A stretch of DNA of 64,000 bases from Silene latifolia (GCF_048544455.1 NC_133536.1:30692152-30756151), one strand, 5' to 3'; positions 34,832 through 47,771 are shown, counted from the first letter of the stretch. Notes: generated by a model not told the origin, from the letters alone. Numbers and translations: made by a program.

Positions 34832-35443
34832 ATGACTTCTACTAGTGAAACCGCCACCATAGCTAGAGATTCATGGCTACGTTCTTTTATGGACAAATAT
34901 GTTTTAAAAGCCGACGGTAGTAATTTTAAAGATTGGGAAGAACAACTTCGATTAGCTGCCGCAGGTGATGGCAAATTACGTTACCTTGTCGATCCCTCTC
35001 CCCCTTTGCCTAGTACTAGGGCCACTGCCGATGTAAGGGAGGCTTTTTCAAATTATCAAAAGGATTCCGCTGCAATAAAAAATGTTTTGATTTTTTCAAT
35101 GGATCCTGCTTTACAAAGGCAATGTGTCAAGTTTCGTGATGCACATGAAGTATTTTCGAGGCTTTCAACTATGTTTTCTCAAGCCCCGAGAATAATTCAG
35201 TATGACACCGCAGTCCGTTTCTTTGAGGCTAACCTCAAAGATGGTCAACCTGTAAGTTCACACGTACTTAAAATGATTGAGTACGTGGAAACTTTAGAGG
35301 GGTTGGGATGCAAGATCCCCGACGAACTTGTGGTGGACCGAGTGCTCCACTCTCTCTCGCGCGTCAAGGGATTTACCCAATTTAGGGTAAATTATAATAT
35401 GACGAACATGAGAAAGAGTTTACATGAGCTCCATTCTCTGCCT
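34832..35443 (+). pseudogene. Copia gag, C-terminally truncated
   Basis: The N-terminal 200 residues of the family 2 gag, open from MTSTSETATIARDSW to KSLHELHSL. They agree closely with the inverted copy at 30331-32800. It ends at about 35440, where a minus-strand LTR is attached; the last codons (PC then stop) come from the joint. The zinc knuckle and all of pol are missing. The frame is intact, so the truncated protein could in principle be translated, but it would lack RNA binding. Confidence 0.88.
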
Positions 35444-36726
35444 TGTTAGTTATTTAGACCATATTAATACTCATCTTATGATATTAAAATTACAAAATAA
35501 TTATAAATGGTCTAAATCTACATGCATGCAAAAGAAATGTATAAAGGATGGTTTTAAACCATCTTAAGACAAAAGTTCCTTACATTGCTATAAGGCAAAT
35601 ATGGGCACAACTCAAGGACTCCTTCCTTGATGTTGTTCTTGAGCTAAATCAACAAGGATGATCCTCCAAGAACACAAGTTACCAATATAGGTAACCTCCT
35701 TTGGTGGCACCCAAGATTAACCCAAATTACTACTATAATACTAACTAGATAATAATAGTAGTAACCTTGTAGATGTATATTTGATGTACTAATTAATATT
35801 ATTACCTTGATAATATTATTAGTTAGTTATATATGTGTTTATAAGATAAAAATGATGAACAAATTAAGAAGAAAAAGTTGGTCTTTTTGGTGTATAAGAA
35901 ATCGGCCAAGAGAGCTCAACAAAGACCAAATTTTCTTCTAATTTTTCCAACTTGGTTATGGTGTACATGGATGGGTATTTATAGCCAAATGTAGAGACAA
36001 AGCTAAGTGGAATATGCCACTTATAAGGACACTTGGTGTCCTCTAAAAAATCGGTCAAAGTGGACTTATTTGAGTCCATTTCGATTTTCGACATTTGCCC
36101 CACAAATGCTTATAAGTCTTATATTTAATTATCTTACATAATTAAATATTAATTTAATTATTTAACCCTTAAATAATATAAATTAACTACCAATAACTAC
36201 TTAACCATTAAGTAATCATAAGACCATTTTATCAACATACAATGTGTCAATATTAACCCATTTAGCTAATTTTACAACCTCTTGTAAAATATAATAGCTA
36301 ATTAATTCCACCTCAAAACATATACACATATCGTCTAAAATTAATTAATTAACAATTAATTAATAAATTCTAATCATTTATTATTTAAATATCTCATAAT
36401 TAAATAATAAATCTCATTGTCCCGAGTTCGTAACCCGTCATCAAATAATACATTTATGTGACTAACTAAGAGTCAAATAATACAAGGAATTAATTATTTC
36501 GTATCTCATACAAACAATTAATTTATTCTATTTGGGTGTCATCCTATAGGTGTGACCTAAAGGGATCACCGATCACCGCCGTCACACGACAAGAATGTCA
36601 AACTCTAGTCACCAATCATTACCGATTAACGATGACCAGCTGACAAATAAATAAATAAATCCCCGATATTCCTTTTACGAGATTTATTATGTAAACGCAC
36701 TTATTGTGGAGGACACTACTCCAACA
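35444..36726 (-). repeat. Copia family 2 LTR, type B, minus
   Basis: A 1283-bp LTR in reverse orientation (plus strand starts TGTTAGTTATTT, ends CCAACA). It has several differences from the two plus-strand type B copies, for example at 36566-36620. The TATA box lies at 35976-35983 on minus. Its outer end abuts gag of opposite orientation with no target duplication that I can see. Confidence 0.92.
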
Positions 36727-37490
36727 ATCTCCCACTTGTCTGACACAAGTATGCGTTACCAATTCTCTTGTCCAATAATATCTCCCACTCAATGCAAGAT
36801 GTCTTTCAGGTCGTTCTTGCACGCGATCATATCATAAAGTGGTTTCCTCGATCGGAGAATGACTGCCCCGACCGGATAATCTACTATAGATCTCATCCGA
36901 GCGTGGCCACGCATTTCACGATCATCTCTCCTCGAGTGGCCTTGAGATAGAATATGACATAAAAGGACAATCCCGTTGACCTATTTTCTTCATTCGATAT
37001 AGATCACAATGACCCAGTAAATGCTCATCGGCCTCCTTTTACGGTGCGACCTAGAACAAAAACCAAAGCCACCGGAAAACCATACCAACTCAGACAAATA
37101 GTCACCAGTCTAAAGAATTGACTCGAAGGAATAAATAGAAGTCCTCGCCACGACCTAGCAACAAAAGGACTCTATAAACGGTCACTGTCCGACAAATTGT
37201 CTCACAATATGCCTATGTAATCGACCAGTCATCACTATGACCATATGACAAATCGAACCCGTCATCTATCGCCTTACAATCTAGTCACTCAGAGACGTCA
37301 CCTCATTAAGTAACTAGGGACAAAATACAATGTTAATCCAGTTCACTTAATAGGGTTCGACATTGTCTTTACAACCTATTTGGAGAAAACAAAGTATATA
37401 AATTCAGACATAAAACTGAATATAACGATAAATGCAACTATCATATATGAAATAATAAATACAATATTTGATTATTACATATCATATAAT
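36727..37490 (-). other. 3' UTR of family 2, minus
   Basis: The reverse complement of the 3' UTR seen at 28303-29036 and 44777-45521, starting with the polypurine tract (ATCTCCCACTT on plus). With the adjoining LTR it forms an inverted repeat of about 2 kb with 28303-30321. Confidence 0.8.
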
Positions 37491-39620
37491 TTACAACAGT
37501 TCTGGCATTCGTCTCAACCCCATAGAAACTACATGACTATCATGTTTAGCTTGAGACAATGGCTTGGTTAAAGGATCAGCGATGTTGTCAGCTGTCCCAA
37601 CCTTACAAACTGTTATTTCTTTCCTTTCGATTAAATCTCTAATTACATGAAATTTTCTAAGTACATGTCTAGACTTGTTACTAGACTTGGGCTCTTTTGC
37701 TTGAAAAATAGCCCCGCTGTTATCACAATATAAAGTGATAGGATCCTCGGCGGTCGGAACTACTTTCAGTCCCTCTAAAAATTGCCTAATCCAAACACTT
37801 CTTTTGCGGCTTCGTAGGCGCAATGTACTCGCTTCCGTTGTAGAATCAATGCATCACAGACTCTTTGAAACTTCTCCAACAAACCGCCCCTCCGTTCAAC
37901 AAAAAGACAAAACCAGCCTGGGATTTCAAATCATCCCTATCGCTTGAAACCGGCATCCGTATAACCTCTTATACGTAATTCAGATTCTCCTCCAAACACT
38001 AAGAATGAATCTTTAGTCCTTCTCAAGTACTTCAGAATATTCTTGACGGCTATCCAGTGACTCTCACCTGGAGTTTTCTGAAAACGACTCGTCATACTCA
38101 AAGCATACGAGACGTCAGGACGAGAACACATCATAGCATACATGATCGATCCAACAGCGGAAGCATATGGAATCGATTTCATGCGTTCAATATCATTAGG
38201 CTTAGTAGGACACTGTGACTTACTCAAAGTGATCCCACTGCCCATAGGTAGAAAACCTCTCTTGGAGTTTCTCATATTGAATCGGTCAAGAATCTTATCG
38301 ATATAGGCTTCTTGACTCAATGCTAATATCCTTTTGGATCTATCCCTATAGATCCGGATACCCAAGATGCGCTGAGCTTCTCCCAAATCTTTCATTTGGA
38401 AGTGATTTCCCAACCACTTCTTAACAGAAGCAAGCATATCAACATCATTCCCAATGAGTAATATGTCGTCCACATAAAGAAGTAAGAAAACAACTTTACT
38501 CCCACTAAACTTCATGTATAAACATGGTTCCTCAACACTTCGAGAAAAACCATTCTGTTTAATAACATGATCAAAACGATGATTCCAACTCCTTGACGCT
38601 TGCTTAAGACCATAAATGGATCTCTTAAGTTTGCATACTTTGTTAGGATTTTTAGGATCCACAAAACCCTCGGTTGTGTCATGAACACTTCCTCTTCCGA
38701 AAACCCGTTCAGAAAGCGGTTTTGACATCCATTTGCCATATCTCATAATCATGAAATGCAGCAATCGCTAACATTATCCGAACAGATCTAAGCATAGCAA
38801 CTGGTGCAAAAGTTTCATCATAGTGTAAACCATGAATCTGAGTGAAACCTTTTGCAACCAATCTAGCTTTGTAGACATCTTTATGTCCATCCATGCCGAT
38901 TTTAATCTTGAATATCCACTTACACTGAAGAGGTCGAACATCTTTAGGTAAGTCAACCAGGTCCCATACCTGATTATCGTACATGGAATCCATTTCGGAT
39001 TGCATGGCTTCGAGCCATAGCTTAGAGTCAGAACTCATAATAGCTGCTTTATAGGTCTTGGGTTCATCACTTTCTAAAAGTAAAACCTCATAGTCACCAT
39101 CTTCCTCGATAATACCAAGGTATCTATCAGGCTGACGACTAACCCTTTCTGACCTCCTAGGTTCAGAAGGAACAATAACCGATTCAGACGTAGAAGGAAC
39201 ATCTTCCTGTATTGTCATATCAGTTTGTGGCTCTTGAACTTCGTCAAGTTCAAATTTTCTCCCACTCTGTCTTCTAGATATAAACTCTTTTTCTAGAAAG
39301 ACAGCTTCACGAGCCACAAACACTTTGTTCTCGTTACTATTGTAGAAGTAATATCCACAAGTTTCCTTAGGGTAGCCTACAAAAATACACTTTTCAGAAC
39401 GAGGTGAAAGCTTATCGTCAGACTTGGTCTTAACATAAGCATCACAACCCCATACTTTCATGTATCGCAGATTCGGGACTTTCCCTTTCCATATTTCATA
39501 TGGAGTTTTGTCAGTTGCTTTAGTGGGACTTTTATTAAGTGATTGTACAGCAGATAAAATGGCAAAACCCCAGAATGACTTAGGTAATTCTGTTTGACTC
39601 ATCATCGATCGAACCATATC
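37491..39620 (-). pseudogene. Copia integrase end, RT and RNase H, inverted, broken
   Basis: On minus it opens at 39617 with MVRSMMSQTELPKSFW (integrase C-terminal part). The RQPDRYLGIIEEDG linker and RT follow (KARLVAKGFTQIHG, IWQMDVKTAF, a frameshift at about 38700, KRSIYGLKQASRSWNHRF, YVDDILLIGND at about 38440-38480). RNase H comes last (DNSGAIFQAKEPKSSNKSRH, ADPLTKPL) and ends at 37491. Frames break near 38700 and 37930-37820. This block starts just upstream of where the 30331-32800 block ends, and the two overlap by about 0.6 kb. Together they would cover one whole polyprotein. Confidence 0.88.
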
Positions 39621-40081
39621 TAATCGGTCAAAGTGGACTTACATTGCTATAAGGCAAATATGGGCACAACTCAAGGACTCCTTCCTTGATGTTGTTCTTG
39701 AGCTAAATCAACAAGGATGATCCTCCAAGAACACAAGTTACCAATATAGGTAACCTCCTTTGGTGGCACCCAAGATTAACCCAAATTACTACTATAATAC
39801 TAACTAGATAATAATAGTAGTAACCTTGTAGATGTATATTTGATGTACTAATTAATATTATTACCTTGATAATATTATTAGTTAGTTATATATGTGTTTA
39901 TAAGATAAAAATGATGAACAAATTAAGAAGAAAAAGTTGGTCATTTTGGTGTATAAGAAATCGGCCAAGAGAGCTCAACAAAGACCAAATTTTCTTCTAA
40001 TTTTTCCAACTTAAGAATGATGTGAATAAGTCAACTACCATTTATAATTATTTTGTAATTTTAATATCCTAAGTGGGAGAT
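39621..40081 (-). repeat. Partial LTR and filler joint
   Basis: After integrase come a 17-bp LTR piece (39623-39639, matching 36050-36066), then a minus LTR stretch (39640-40017) with the type A ending TTAAGAATGATGTGAATAAG, then a short plus-oriented LTR piece (40036-40068) and a polypurine-like AAGTGGGAGA before the next LTR. At least three separate LTR snippets are joined here. Confidence 0.8.
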
Positions 40082-41366
40082 TGTTGGAGTAGTGTCCTCC
40101 ACAATAAGTGCGTTTACATAATAAATCTCGTAAAAGGAATATCAGGGATTTATTTATTTATTTGTCAGCTGGTCATCGTTAATCGGTAATGATTGGCTGA
40201 CTAGAGTTTGACATTACTGTCGTGTGACGGCGGTGATCAGCTGATCCCTTTAGGTCACACCTATAGGATGACACCCAAATAGAATAAATTAATTGTTTGT
40301 ATGAGATACGAAATAATTAATTCCTTGTATTATTTGACTCTTAGTTAGTCACATAAATGTATTATTTGATGACGGGTTACGAACTCGGGACAATGAGATT
40401 TATTATTTAATTATGAGATATTTAAATAATAAATGATTAGAATTTATTAATTAATTGTTAATTAATTAATTTTAGACGATATGTGTATATGTTTTGAGGT
40501 GGAATTAATTAGCTATTATATTTTACAAGAGGTTGTAAAATTAGCTAAATGGGTTAATATTGACACATTGTATGTTGATAAAATGGTCTTATGATTACTT
40601 AATGGTTAAGTAGTTATTGGTAGTTAATTTATATTATTTAAGGGTTAAATAATTAAATTAATATTTAATTATGTAAGATAATTAAATATAAGACTTATAA
40701 GCATTTGTGGGGCAAATGTCGAAAATCGAAATGGACTCAAATAAGTCCACTTTGACCGATTTTTTAGAGGACACCAAGTGTCCTTATAAGTGGCATATTC
40801 CACTTAGCTTTGTCTCTACATTTGGCTATAAATACCCATCCATGTACACCATAACCAAGTTGGAAAAATTAGAAGAAAATTTGGTCTTTGTTGAGCTCTC
40901 TTGGCCGATTTCTTATACACCAAAAAGACCAACTTTTTCTTCTTAATTTGTTCATCATTTTTATCTTATAAACACATATATAACTAACTAATAATATTAT
41001 CAAGGTAATAATATTAATTAGTACATCAAATATACATCTACAAGGTTACTACTATTATTATCTAGTTAGTATTATAGTAGTAATTTGGGTTAATCTTGGG
41101 TGCCACCAAAGGAGGTTACCTATATTGGTAACTTGTGTTCTTGGAGGATCATCCTTGTTGATTTAGCTCAAGAACAACATCAAGGAAGGAGTCCTTGAGT
41201 TGTGCCCATATTTGCCTTATAGCAATGTAAGGAACTTTTGTCTTAAGATGGTTTAAAACCATCCTTTATACATTTCTTTTGCATGCATGTAGATTTAGAC
41301 CATTTATAATTATTTTGTAATTTTAATATCATAAGATGAGTATTAATATGGTCTAAATAACTAACA
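40082..41366 (+). repeat. Copia family 2 LTR, type B, plus, second copy
   Basis: A 1285-bp LTR, almost the same as 29037-30321. The TATA box is at 40827-40834. To its right only AGTG of the normal primer site remains before scrambled sequence begins. Confidence 0.92.
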
Positions 41367-41536
41367 AGTGTGTACTCAGCTTGTCCTTTTAATATCCTAA
41401 GTGGGAGATTGTTGGAGTAGTGTCCTTTATTTCCTTTGTTTAAAGGAAATAATCACGATGACTTCTACTAGTGAAACCGCTTATTCACTTGTAGTAATCA
41501 CGATGACTTCTACTAATTATAAAAGGTTTCTACTAG
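41367..41536. other. Scrambled joint with LTR and gag-start pieces
   Basis: A run of short pieces: a unique segment, AATATCCTAAGTGGGAGA plus the first bases of the LTR (TGTTGGAGTAGTGTCC), leader end TTTATTTCC, and two copies of ATCACGATGACTTCTACTA (the gag start), the second truncated. Each piece has a recognisable source elsewhere in the complex. Confidence 0.8.
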
Positions 41537-44500
41537 CCAAAATCCATAAAGGGTAATCCTCTTAAAGATACTTGTAATTATTGTAATAACAAGGGACATT
41601 GGAGACGTAATTGCACAAAGTACCTGGATGACATAAAAGCTGGCATTGTGAAGCCGACATGTAATTTCTTAACTGAATCTTTTATGATAGACATAAATTA
41701 TGCTTCAAATACAACTTGGGTATTAGATACTGGTTGTGGTTCTCACTTGTGCAATCATCTGCAGGGCCTAAAAAGCATAAGAAAGCTAAACAAGGGTGAT
41801 GTCGATCTCCGAATGGGAAACGGGTCTAAAGTAGCTGCCGTCTCAGTAGGAACTTATGTACTTAGTTTAGCTTCGGGTTTGGAGTTGCATCTTAATAATT
41901 GTTATTTTGTACCAACGCTATCTAGAAATATAATATCCGTATCTGTGTTAGACACAGAAGGGTTTTCCTTTGTAATTAAAGACAAGTGTTGTACTTTTTC
42001 CCTTAATGGGATTGTATATAGCCAAGCTATTTCGATCAATGGAATTTATATTCTAGATACCTGCAACGATGTTTATCATTTAGATAATAAAAGACTCAAA
42101 ACAGGTGATCCTGATCTATCTTATTTATGGCATTGTCGATTAGGACACATCAACGAGAAGCGCATTAAAAGACTAGTGTCGACTGGTGTAATTAAACCTT
42201 TTGATTTCGAATCAATTGGTACATGCGAATCTTGTCTTCTTGGCAAGATGACTCGTTCACCTTTTCTAGGAAAAGGATCTCGAGCTAGTGAGTTATTGGG
42301 TTTAATACATACCGATGTTTGTGGCCCAATGACAACATCAACTAGAGAGTAATTTTGACTATTTCATTACTTTTACCGATGACATGAGTAGATATGGGTA
42401 TATCTACTTAATGAGGTATAAAAGTGAAGCTTTTGATAAGTTCAAAGAGTTTCGAATGAAGTAGAAAACCAATTAAATAAGAAGATTAAAGCATTAAGAT
42501 CGATCGATCGTGGTGGGGAATATATAAGCAATGACTTTAAAGATCACCTTATAAACTCGTGGTATTGTATCTCGCTTAACTCCTCCTGCACACCACAATT
42601 AAATGGTGTGTCTGAAAGGAGGAATCGAACTTTATTAGATATGGTTCGATCGATGATGAGTCAAACAGAATTACCTAAGTCATTCCGGGGTTTTGCCATT
42701 TTATCTGCTGTACAATCACTTAATAAAAGTCCCACTAAAGCAATCGACAAAACTCCATATGAAATATGGAAAGGAAAGTCCCGAATCACGATACATGAAA
42801 GTATGGGGTTGTGATGCTTATGTTAAGACCAAGTCCGACGATAAGCTTTCACCTCGTTCAAAAGTGTATTTTTGTAGGCTACCCTAAGGAAACTTGTGGA
42901 TATTACTTCTACAATAGTAACGAGAACAAAGTGTTTGTGGCTCGTGAAGCTGTCTTTCTAGAAAAAGAGTTTATTTCTAGAAGACCGAGTGGGAGAAAAT
43001 TTGAACTTGACGAAGTTCAAGAGCCACAAACTGATATGACAATACATGAAGATGTTCCTTCTACGTCTGAATCGGTTATTGTTCCTTCCGAACCTAGGAG
43101 GTCGAAAAAGGGTTAGTCGTCACCGATAGATACCTTGGTATTATCGAGGAAGATGGTGACTATGAGGTTTTACTTTTAGAAAGTGATGAACCCAAGACCT
43201 ATAAAGCAAATGCATTATGAGTTCGACTCTAAGCTATGGCTCGAAGCCATGCAATCCGAAATGGATTCCATGTACGATAATCAGGTATGGGACCTGGTTG
43301 ACTTACCTAAAGATGTTCGACCTCTTCAGTGTAAGTGGATATTCAAGATTAAAATCGGCATGGATGGACATAAAGATGTCTACAAAGCTAGATTGGTTGC
43401 AAAAGGTTTCACTCAGATTCATGGTTTACACTATGATGAAACTTTTGCACCAATTGCTATGCTTAGATCTGTTCGGATAATGTTAGCGATTGTTGCATTT
43501 CATGATTATGAGATATGGCAAATGGATGTCAAAACCGCTTTCTGAACGGGTTTCGGAAGAGGAAGTGTTCATGACACAACCTGAGGGTTTTGTGGATCCT
43601 AAAAATCCTAACAAAGTATGCAAACTTAAGAGATCCATTTATGGTCTTAAGCAAGCGTCAAGGAGTTGGAATCATCGTTTTGATCATGTTATTAAACATA
43701 ATGGTTTTTCTCGAAGTGTTGAGGAACCATGTTTATACATGAAGTTTAGTGGGAGTAAAGTTGTTTTCTTACTTCTTTATGTGGACGACATATTACTCAT
43801 TGGGAATGATGTTGATATGCTTGCTTCTATTAAGAAGTGGTTGGGAAATCACTTCCAAATGAAAGATTTGGGAGAAGCTCAACGCATCTTGGGTATCCGG
43901 ATCTATAGAGATAGATCCAAAAGGATATTAGCATTGAGTCAAGAAGCCTATATCGATAAGATTCTTGACCGATTCAATATGAAAAACTCCAAGAGAGGTT
44001 TTCTACCTATGGGCAGTGGGATCACTTTGAGTAAGTCACGTTGTCCTACTAAGCCTAATGATATTGAACGCATGAAATCGATTCCATATGCTTCCGCTGT
44101 TGGATCGATCATGTATGCTATGATGTGTTCTCGTCCTGACGTCTCGTATGCTTTGAGTATGACGAGTCGTTTTCAGAAAACTCCAGGTGAGAGTCACTGG
44201 ATAGCCGTCAAGAATATTCTGAAGTACTTGAGAAGGACTAAAGATTCATTCTTAGTGTTTGGAGGAGAATCAATTACGTATAAGAGGTTATATGGATGCC
44301 GCTTTCAAACCGATAGGGATGATTTGAAATCCCAGTGGGTTTTGTCTTTTTGTTGAACGGAGGGGCGGTTTGTTGGAGAAGTTTCAAAGAGTCTCAGATC
44401 TGATTCTACAACGGAAGTGAGTACATTGCGCCTCTCCGAAGCTGCAAAAGAAGCTGTTTGGATTAGGCAATTTTTAGAGGGACTGAAAGTAGTTCCGACC

Positions 44501-44776
44501 GCCGAGGATCCTATCACTTTATATTGTGATAACAGTGGGGCTATTTTTCAAGCAAAAGAGCCCAAGTCTAGTAACAAGTCTAGACATGTACTTAGGAAAT
44601 TTCATGTAATTAGAGATTTAATAGAAAGGAAAGAAATTACAGTTTGTAAGGTTGGGACAAATTGACAACATCGCGATCCTTTAACCAAGCCATTGTCTCA
44701 AGCTAAACATGATAGTCATGTAGTTTCTATGGGGTTGAGACGAATGCCGAATCATTGTAAATTATATGATATGTAA
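41537..44776 (+). pseudogene. Copia zinc knuckle to RNase H, plus, broken
   Basis: Starts inside gag just before the CCHC knuckle (CNYCNNKGHWRRNC), so the gag domain is missing. Protease WVLDTGCGSHLC and gag-pre-integrase follow in one frame to 42352. Integrase is then broken several times (42352-42900). The linker breaks near 43110, and RT is open in pieces: KARLVAKGFTQIHG, then KRSIYGLKQASRSWNHRF, YVDDILLIGND (43777-43810), to about 44280. RNase H (DNSGAIFQAKEPKSSNKSRH) runs 44417-44665, breaks, and ends near 44776. Many single-base changes relative to the inverted copies fall at the breaks, which could be decay or sequencing error. Confidence 0.88.
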
Positions 44777-45521
44777 TAATCAAATATTGTATTTATTATT
44801 TCATATATGATAGTTGCATTTATCGTTATATTCGCTTTTGTGTCCGAATTTATATACTTTGTTTTCTCCAAATAGGTTGTAAAGACAATGTCGAACCCTA
44901 TTAAGTGAACTGGATTAACATTGTATTTTGTCCCTAGTTACTTAATGAGGTGACGTCTCGGAGTGACTAGATTGTAAGGCGATAGATGACAGTTCGATCG
45001 TCATATGGTCATAATGATGACTGGTCGATTACATAGGCATATTGTGAGACAATTTGTCGGACAGTGACCGTTTATAGAGTCCTTTTGTTGCTAGGTCGTG
45101 GCGAGGACTTCTATTTATTCCTTCGAGTCAATTCTTTAGACTGGTGACTATTTATCTGAGTTGGTATGGTTTTCCGGTGGCTTTGGTTTTTGTTCTAGGT
45201 CGCACCGTAAAAGGAGGCCGATGAGCATTTACTGGGTCATTGTGATCTATATCGAATGAAGAAAATAGGTCAACGGGATTGTCCTTTTATGTCATATTCT
45301 ATCTCAAGGCCACTCGAGGAGAGATGACTGTGAAATGCGTGGCCACGCTCGGATGAGATCTATAGTAGATTATCCGGTCGATACCATTCTTCTCGATCGA
45401 GGAAACCACTTTATGATATGATCGCGTGCAAGAACGACCTGAAAGACATCTTGCATTGAGTGGGAGATATTATTGGACAAGAGAATTGGTAACGCACACT
45501 TGTGTCAGACAAGTGGGAGAT
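44777..45521 (+). other. 3' UTR of family 2 with polypurine tract
   Basis: The non-coding 3' region, ending in AAGTGGGAGA (45511-45520) before the right-hand LTR. No supported ORF. Blocks are shared with families 1 and 3. Confidence 0.8.
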
Positions 45522-46807
45522 TGTTGGAGTAGTGTCCTCCACAATAAGTGCGTCTACATAATAAATCTCGTAAAAGGAATATCAGGGATTATTTATTTAT
45601 TTGTCAGCTGGTCATCGTTAATCGGTAATGATTGGCTGACTAGAGTTTGACATTACTGTCGTGTGACGGCGGTGATCAGCTGATCCCTTTAGGTCACACC
45701 TATAGGATGACGCCCAAATAGAATAAATTAATTGTTTGTATGAGATACGAGATAATTAATTCCTTGTATTATTTGACTTTTAATAAGTCACGTAAAAGTA
45801 TTATTTGATGACGGGTTACGAACTCGGGATAAAGAGATTTATTATTTAATTATGAGATATTTAAATAATAAATAATTAGAATTGATTAATTAATTGTTAA
45901 TTAATTAATTTTATACGATATGTGTATATGTTTTGAGGTGAAATTAATTAGCTATTATATTTTACAAGAGGTTGTAAAATTAGCTAAATGGGTTAATATT
46001 GACACATTGTATGTTGATAAAATAGTCTTATGATTACTTAATGGTTAAGTAGTTATTGGTAGTTAATTTATATTATTTAAGGGTTAAATAATTAAATTAA
46101 TATTTAATTATGTAAGATAATTAAATATAAGACTTATAAGCATTTGTGGGGCAAATGTCGAAAATCGAATTGGACTCAAAATAGTCCACTTGGACCGATT
46201 TCTTTGAGGACAAACAAGTGTCCTTTGTAGTGGATTTTCCACTAAGGTTTGTTCTCCACATTTTGCTATAAATACCCACTTATTCACATCATTCTTAAGT
46301 TGGAAAAATTAGAAGAAAATTTGGTCTTTGTTGAGCTCTCTTGGCCGATTTCTTATACACCAAAAAGACCAACTTTTTCTTCTTAATTTGTTCATCATTT
46401 TTTATCTTATAAACACATATATAACTAACTAATAATATTATCAAGGTAATAATATTAATTAGTACATCAAATATACATCTACAAGGTTACTACTATTATT
46501 ATCTAGTTAGTATTATAGTAGTAATTTGGGTTAATCTTGGGTGCCACCAAAGGAGGTTACCTATATTGGTAACTTGTGTTCTTGGAGGATCATCCTTGTT
46601 GATTTAGCTCAAGAACAACATCAAGGAAGGAGTCCTTGAGTTGTGCCCATATTTGCCTTATAGCAATGTAAGGAACTTTTGTCTTAAGATGGTTTAAAAC
46701 CATCCTTTATACATTTCTTTTGCATGCATGTAGATTTAGACCATTTATAATTATTTTGTAATTTTAATATCATAAGATGAGTATTAATATGGTCTAAATA
46801 ACTAACA
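45522..46807 (+). repeat. Copia family 2 LTR, type A, right end
   Basis: A 1286-bp LTR and the partner of 25821-27106, with the same type A block before the TATA box (46267-46274). It is followed by the second GGGCT duplication and the resumed Gypsy RT. Confidence 0.93.
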
Positions 46808-47771
46808 GGGCTATCACCAATTGAAGATCAAGGATGAGGGCATCCCAAAGACCACATTTAGATCAAGGTAGGGGCATTATGAGTTTGTACTAATGCCATT
46901 TGGGTTAACGAACGCTCCGGCCACCTTCATGGATCTCATGAATAGGGTGTTTCGTCCGTACTTAGACAAGTTCATGGTGGTATTCATAGATGATATCTTG
47001 GTCTACTCCAAGACCAAGGAAGAGCACGAGGAACACCTAAGAATCGCTTTGCAAACCTTGAAGGAGCACCAACTATATGCAAAGCTTAGTAAGTGCGAGT
47101 TTTAGTTGGAGAATATGGCTTTCTTAGGTCATGTAAATCAAGGGAAGGAGTTGTCGTGGATCCTACCAAGATTGAGGCCGTTTCTAAGTGGGTGGCACCC
47201 AAGAATGTAGCGGAAATTCGAAGCTTCCTAGGCCTAGCCGGGTATTATCGCCGATTTGTGAAAGACTTCTCCAAGATTGCTAGACCCTTGACATCATTGA
47301 TGAAAAAAGAGAACCACTTCAAGTGGGACGGGAGTTGTGAGACGGCCTTCTAGACCCTAAAGGAGCGCCTAACCACGGCCCCGGTGTTAGCCTTACCGGA
47401 AGAGAGTAAGAATTTTGAAGTATACACCGATGCTTCAAAGAATGGCTTGGGATGCGTACTTATGCAAAATGGTAGAGTCATTGCTTATGCCTAGCGGCAA
47501 TTGAAGACCTACGAGGAGAACTACCCAATCCACGACCTAGAATTGGTAGCCATTGTCTTTGTCTTGAAAATTTTGAGGCACTACTTGTATGGAGAAACCT
47601 TTAAAGTATTTTTCGACCAGAAAAGCTTGAAGTACATCTACACTCAAAAGGAGTTGAACATGAGACAAAGGAGATGGATTGAACTTATTGGGGACTATGA
47701 TATAGAAATAATCTAACATAAAGGGAAAGCTAATGTGATGATCGATGCCTTGAGTAGGAAGTCGGCGCACT
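46808..47771 (+). pseudogene. Gypsy RT and RNase H, continued, broken
   Basis: Continues the RT interrupted at 25820: YHQLKIKDEGIPKTTF, then [30 protein letters not shown] (the catalytic DD at about 46989-46994), FLGLAGYYRRFVKDFSKIA, and RNase H with [20 protein letters not shown]. Stops are at 46869-46871, 47103-47105, 47351-47353, 47492-47494 and 47714-47716, with a frameshift near 47140. It ends at 47771 in the RNase H/integrase linker (DALSRKS), where the Athila element has entered. Integrase, chromodomain and 3' LTR are not in the window. Confidence 0.9.

Larger units (their letters stand above)
25821..46807. mobile_element. 21-kb mosaic Copia complex (family 2) inside Gypsy RT
   Basis: The whole stretch is bounded by two near-identical type-A LTRs (25821-27106 and 45522-46807). 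The 5-bp target duplication GGGCT flanks it (25816-25820 and 46808-46812), and removing it restores the Gypsy RT reading (ISG followed by YHQL). Inside are three more full LTRs of type B, two plus and one minus, a partial LTR, three leader or 3' UTR copies and four coding blocks in both directions. The coding blocks overlap in content and none is complete. A single simple insertion does not explain this. Nested insertion with repair, recombination during reverse transcription, or assembly error are all possible. Confidence 0.85.
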
